A stretch of 64,000 bases of DNA from Nitrospira tepida (GTDB lineage: Bacteria; Nitrospirota; Nitrospiria; Nitrospirales; Nitrospiraceae): positions 682,001 to 746,000 of the forward strand of contig NZ_OX365700.1 of assembly GCF_947241125.1 (NCBI RefSeq), read 5' to 3'. The stretch's first letter is position 1; each line of letters opens with the position of its first letter. The position numbers were made by a program, and so were the translations under genes. Of the stretch, positions 61,326-64,000 are shown piece by piece. Below the pieces are notes generated by a model that saw only the letters and a list, made by a program, of their open reading frames with translations, was not told where the DNA came from and ran no database searches.

Positions 61326-61519
61326 CCGCACGTTCATCTGCCCTTCGAGCCCGCTTTGCTCTTTGCGATGCCGGGTTTCGTCCATGCCACCCGATCCCGA
61401 GGTCAAATTTCACCATTTGGTCCTCACGTCCCCGACCCGATGCTATGATCCTTCCGAGGCGCGCCGTCGAGCTATGTTCATCGCGCGCGGCGGCATGATG
61501 ATCTGAGACTCGGTAGAGG

Positions 61520-62557
61520 ATGATCCGGCGATTGTCCGCCAAGAAGCTGATGCCCTGGGCCAATTGGCCGGAACAGAAGCTTTTGGATCTGCGGCTGTGC
61601 GACCTGGGCTTGACGATCGACGGGGAATTGCTGAACAGGCAGATCCAGCGTCTGTACGACGAACTCGAGGCCAAACAGATCCGGTTCCGCCCTCATTTCT
61701 GGCTCTCCGACGAATGGTTCTGTCCCGACGGGGTGCCGGGCATCGCGATCCCCTTCTATCTCGCCCATCCCAGGCTGGCGCGGCTTGAACGGACCTACAT
61801 GTTGGAAGTGGAAGGAGGCACGCCTGAGTGGTGCATGCGACTCCTTCGCCACGAGACCGGCCATGCGATCGAGAATGCCTATCTCTTGAGACGCCGCAGC
61901 CGGCGCCAGGAACTGTTCGGCAAATCTTCCGAACCCTATCCGGATCACTATACGCCGAACCCCTACAGCCGCAGCTTCGTCCAGTATCTGGAGGTCTGGT
62001 ACGCGCAGAGCCATCCGGACGAGGATTTCGCCGAGACCTTCGCGGTTTGGCTGGACCCCTCGTCGCTCTGGCGCCGGCGTTATGCGGGCTGGCCGGCAAT
62101 GAAGAAGCTCCAGTACATCGAGGAAGTGATGAAGGAATTGGCGGCAATGCCGCCGAACGTCACGTCGCGACGCCGCATCGATCCGCTCGAACGGCTGAAC
62201 AAGACCCTGCGCGAGCACTATCTCCAAAAACGGGCCCATTATGACGTGGACCATGCCAAGGCCTATGACATGTGGCTGCTGCGGCTGTTCTCCGCAAAGC
62301 CCCGCCGTCCCGGCGGCATGGGCGCGGCCGAGTTCCTGGCCAGCATCAGGGGCGAGGTGCGCCGGACCGTCGCCTTGTGGACGGGCCAATATCAATACAC
62401 GATCGACCAGGTCATCGAGGACATGATCGAACGGTGCCGGACGCTCAATCTCCGGGTGGCGACGCCGCTGGATCAGGCCAAGCTGGGGTTCACGGTCCTG
62501 TTGACCAGGCAGTCGATGAATTACCTGCACAGTGGCCGGCATCGGGTGGCGGTATGA
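61520..62557 (+). CDS. Putative zincin metallopeptidase
   Basis: 345 residues, no signal peptide, so probably cytosolic. The zinc motif is HETGH within LLRHETGHAIENAYLL (about residue 110), a form of HExxH. A third ligand may lie in HPDEDFAETFAVWLDP (about 171-185). The N-terminal part contains LCDLGLTIDGELLNRQIQRL and HFWLSDEWFCPDGVPGI. The stop overlaps the start of an ATP-grasp ligase gene (ATGA), and I recall this kind of metallopeptidase/ATP-grasp pairing in other genomes. The two may cut and join the same peptide or amino-acid conjugate. The substrate is unknown. Confidence 0.8.
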   Translation: MIRRLSAKKLMPWANWPEQKLLDLRLCDLGLTIDGELLNRQIQRLYDELEAKQIRFRPHFWLSDEWFCPDGVPGIAIPFYLAHPRLARLERTYMLEVEGGTPEWCMRLLRHETGHAIENAYLLRRRSRRQELFGKSSEPYPDHYTPNPYSRSFVQYLEVWYAQSHPDEDFAETFAVWLDPSSLWRRRYAGWPAMKKLQYIEEVMKELAAMPPNVTSRRRIDPLERLNKTLREHYLQKRAHYDVDHAKAYDMWLLRLFSAKPRRPGGMGAAEFLASIRGEVRRTVALWTGQYQYTIDQVIEDMIERCRTLNLRVATPLDQAKLGFTVLLTRQSMNYLHSGRHRVAV

Positions 62558-63576
62558 AGAAGCTCCGTGTGCTGGTGCTCATGCACGAAGACCTGGTTCC
62601 CCCCGACGAGCTGAACGGGCAGGATCCGGCCGCGGCCGAGTGGAAAACCGAATACGACGTCGTCTCGACTCTGCGCAAGCTGGGCCATGAGGTCCGCCCG
62701 CTTGGAGTGAAGAGCGACCTCGGCGTCATTCGAGCGGCCGTGGAGGAGTGGCATCCGCACATCGCGTTCAATCTGCTCGAGGAATTTGACGGCGTGGCCG
62801 TCTACGACCAGAACGTCGTCTCCTATCTCGAATTGCTGCGCGTGCCCTATACGGGCTGCAACCCGCGCGGCCTGATGCTGGCGCGGGACAAGAGCCTGTC
62901 CAAGAAGCTGCTGTCGTTCCATCGCATTCCCTTTCCGGACTTCGCCGTCTTTCCAATGGGCCGGTCGGTCAAGCGCCCCGCCTATCTGGGCTTTCCGCTG
63001 ATCGTCAAGTCGGTCACCGAAGAAGCGTCGCTGGGAATCTCCCAGGCCTCCATCGTGAACGACGAGGAAAAGCTGTGCGAGCGCGTGGCCTTCATTCACG
63101 AGAGCGTCGGCACGGGCGCGTTGGTGGAACAGTACATCGAAGGGCGCGAGCTGTACGTCGGGGTCATGGGCAACGGCCATCTGCGCGTGCTGCCCGTGTG
63201 GGAGCTGGTCATGGACCGGATGCCGGAGGAGGCCTGGCGGATCGCGACCGAGCGGGTGAAGTGGAGCCGGACGTATCAGAACAAGTACGGCATCCGGTCC
63301 GGCGAGGCCCGGAATCTTCCCGACGGGATGGAAGAGAAGATTCAGCACCTGGCGCGCCGCGTGTACCGGGCCTTGGGGCTCAGCGGCTACGCCCGGATCG
63401 ACTTGAGGATGGATCAATCGGGACGGGTGTACGTGCTCGAAGCCAATCCCAACCCACAGATCTCGCGCGATGAGGATTTTGCCGAATCCGCCCTGAAGGC
63501 CGACTGGACCTACGGGGACTTGCTGCAAGAGCTGTTGAATCTCGGCCTGCGCTGGTGTCCCGCCAAGGCCGCGTGA
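62554..63576 (+). CDS. ATP-grasp ligase, D-Ala-D-Ala-ligase-like
   Basis: 340 residues. It begins MKKLRVLVLMHEDLVPPDEL and overlaps the metallopeptidase stop by 4 bases; a much longer in-frame extension lies inside that gene and was rejected. ATP-grasp features are PYTGCNPRGLMLARDKSLSK, FPLIVKSVTEEASLGIS, ALVEQYIEGRELYVGVMGN and RIDLRMDQSGRVYVLEANPN. The last is the Mg-binding segment. It resembles D-alanine ligases, but coupling to a zincin suggests an amide-bond-forming enzyme of another pathway rather than cell-wall synthesis. Confidence 0.87.
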   Translation: MKKLRVLVLMHEDLVPPDELNGQDPAAAEWKTEYDVVSTLRKLGHEVRPLGVKSDLGVIRAAVEEWHPHIAFNLLEEFDGVAVYDQNVVSYLELLRVPYTGCNPRGLMLARDKSLSKKLLSFHRIPFPDFAVFPMGRSVKRPAYLGFPLIVKSVTEEASLGISQASIVNDEEKLCERVAFIHESVGTGALVEQYIEGRELYVGVMGNGHLRVLPVWELVMDRMPEEAWRIATERVKWSRTYQNKYGIRSGEARNLPDGMEEKIQHLARRVYRALGLSGYARIDLRMDQSGRVYVLEANPNPQISRDEDFAESALKADWTYGDLLQELLNLGLRWCPAKAA

Positions 63577-63841
63577 CCACGAACCTTGTCAGACGTGAGG
63601 CGATAAACGGACTGTACAGTTTCGGTCCGGTCGACGTGTTCACGCTCACCGAGGTTCGCAATGGGGGAACCGCAAGATCATTTCCCGAGCCGCATGACAG
63701 AGGTCGCGATTGCCGTGATGGAGTCGGGTGTGGATCAGACTCGTTGCAACGCGACGAACCATCACGAAGAGTGTGAGCCGGAGGCCAACCGCTCGGTCCC
63801 ATCCCAGTCTCGTAGCGATTCGAACCTAGACGATCCTCGGG

Positions 63842-64000
63842 TCACTGCACAAGGATTCCTCGTACGGCGGCCGACACGGCCGCTATCAGAGGGTCTTGCG
63901 CACGCCGGCATAGGTAGGCGAAGAGCAATCGCACCTCTTGCTGCACACCGCTGAGCAACTCCACCTCGCCTTTCGCCTCCGCCTCCCGGGCCGTCTCGGC
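63842..64000 (-). CDS. C-terminal end of an unidentified gene, cut by the window edge
   Basis: An open minus-strand frame enters from the right edge and stops at 63842. It reads AETAREAEAKGEVELLSGVQ, then QEVRLLFAYLCRRAQDP, then LIAAVSAAVRGILVQ. The composition (helical, amphipathic, alanine and leucine rich) looks like protein. The frame has no start inside the window. No family recognised. The sequence from 63577 to 63841 shows no convincing gene. Confidence 0.4.
   Translation of the reverse strand, partial: AETAREAEAKGEVELLSGVQQEVRLLFAYLCRRAQDPLIAAVSAAVRGILVQ

Noticed and set aside
63611-63620. Perfect palindrome ACTGTACAGT after the ATP-grasp gene
   Set aside because: Ten-base palindromes occur by chance, and no promoter or repeat supports it as an operator.
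63661-63954. Plus-strand open frame near the right edge
   Set aside because: No ribosome site or family; the minus-strand frame entering from the edge looks more like protein.
1-64000. CRISPR arrays, tRNA or rRNA genes
   Set aside because: No regularly spaced direct repeats, cloverleaf-like sequences or rRNA-conserved stretches were noticed.

Overview
The window is a GC-rich bacterial chromosome segment that is almost wholly an iron-acquisition island. The giant multicopper oxidase, the exported chelatase-like protein and the style of the FecI/FecR/TonB genes suggest a Nitrospira-like member of the Nitrospirota. That assignment is inference from gene content; there is no rRNA or tRNA here to confirm it.

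Layout, left to right. (1) 2-4670: the 3' part of a TonB-dependent siderophore receptor, then a TPR-sulfotransferase overlapping its own APS kinase (cysC). (2) 4948-9144, 9308-14003 and 14290-19805: three consecutive cell-surface signalling units, each ECF sigma factor, FecR-type anti-sigma regulator and STN-domain TonB receptor. The second ends in a small lipoprotein. The third ends in a PepSY membrane protein and a 66-residue membrane protein. (3) 19865-21500: a rearranged patch with a lipoprotein carrying only a piece of receptor plug, a VapBC toxin-antitoxin pair, and relics of a receptor tail and of the small lipoprotein. (4) 21624-25875: a fourth sigma/FecR/receptor unit leading into a siderophore biosynthesis operon (26051-32780). 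That operon is packed into three reading frames: a diamine-forming decarboxylase fused to an N-hydroxylase, an MFS exporter, and an acyltransferase fused to an IucA/IucC (NIS) synthetase. A second PepSY protein and a ZIP-type metal permease follow. (5) 35200-40152: a zinc-ribbon/peroxiredoxin-fold protein and a fifth sigma/FecR/receptor unit. (6) 40401-41182: a Phd antitoxin whose ParE-like toxin is split off by a MITE-like insertion and broken by a stop codon. (7) 41654-43324: a Fur-box-controlled exported three-module CbiX-like protein. (8) 43443-63576: a lipoprotein, an RND efflux pair (ending inside a second MITE copy), an NtrB/NtrC-type two-component system, a 1612-residue multicopper oxidase, a GT39-type membrane protein, and a zincin/ATP-grasp pair.

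Proposed working model: the fused enzymes make and export a hydroxamate siderophore from a diamine. Several TonB receptors with STN signalling domains import it and foreign siderophores, each switching on its own genes through FecR and an ECF sigma factor. PepSY proteins may reduce the ferric complex in the periplasm, with the ZIP permease taking up the released metal. Near-palindromic Fur-like boxes sit in front of several of these genes. Three of them are followed by a strong intrinsic terminator before the first gene, which suggests an extra layer of attenuation or a small RNA.

Two copies of a short inverted-repeat element, receptor-tail relics beside both toxin-antitoxin loci, and a duplicated lipoprotein/promoter/sigma arrangement show that the island grew by duplication and rearrangement.
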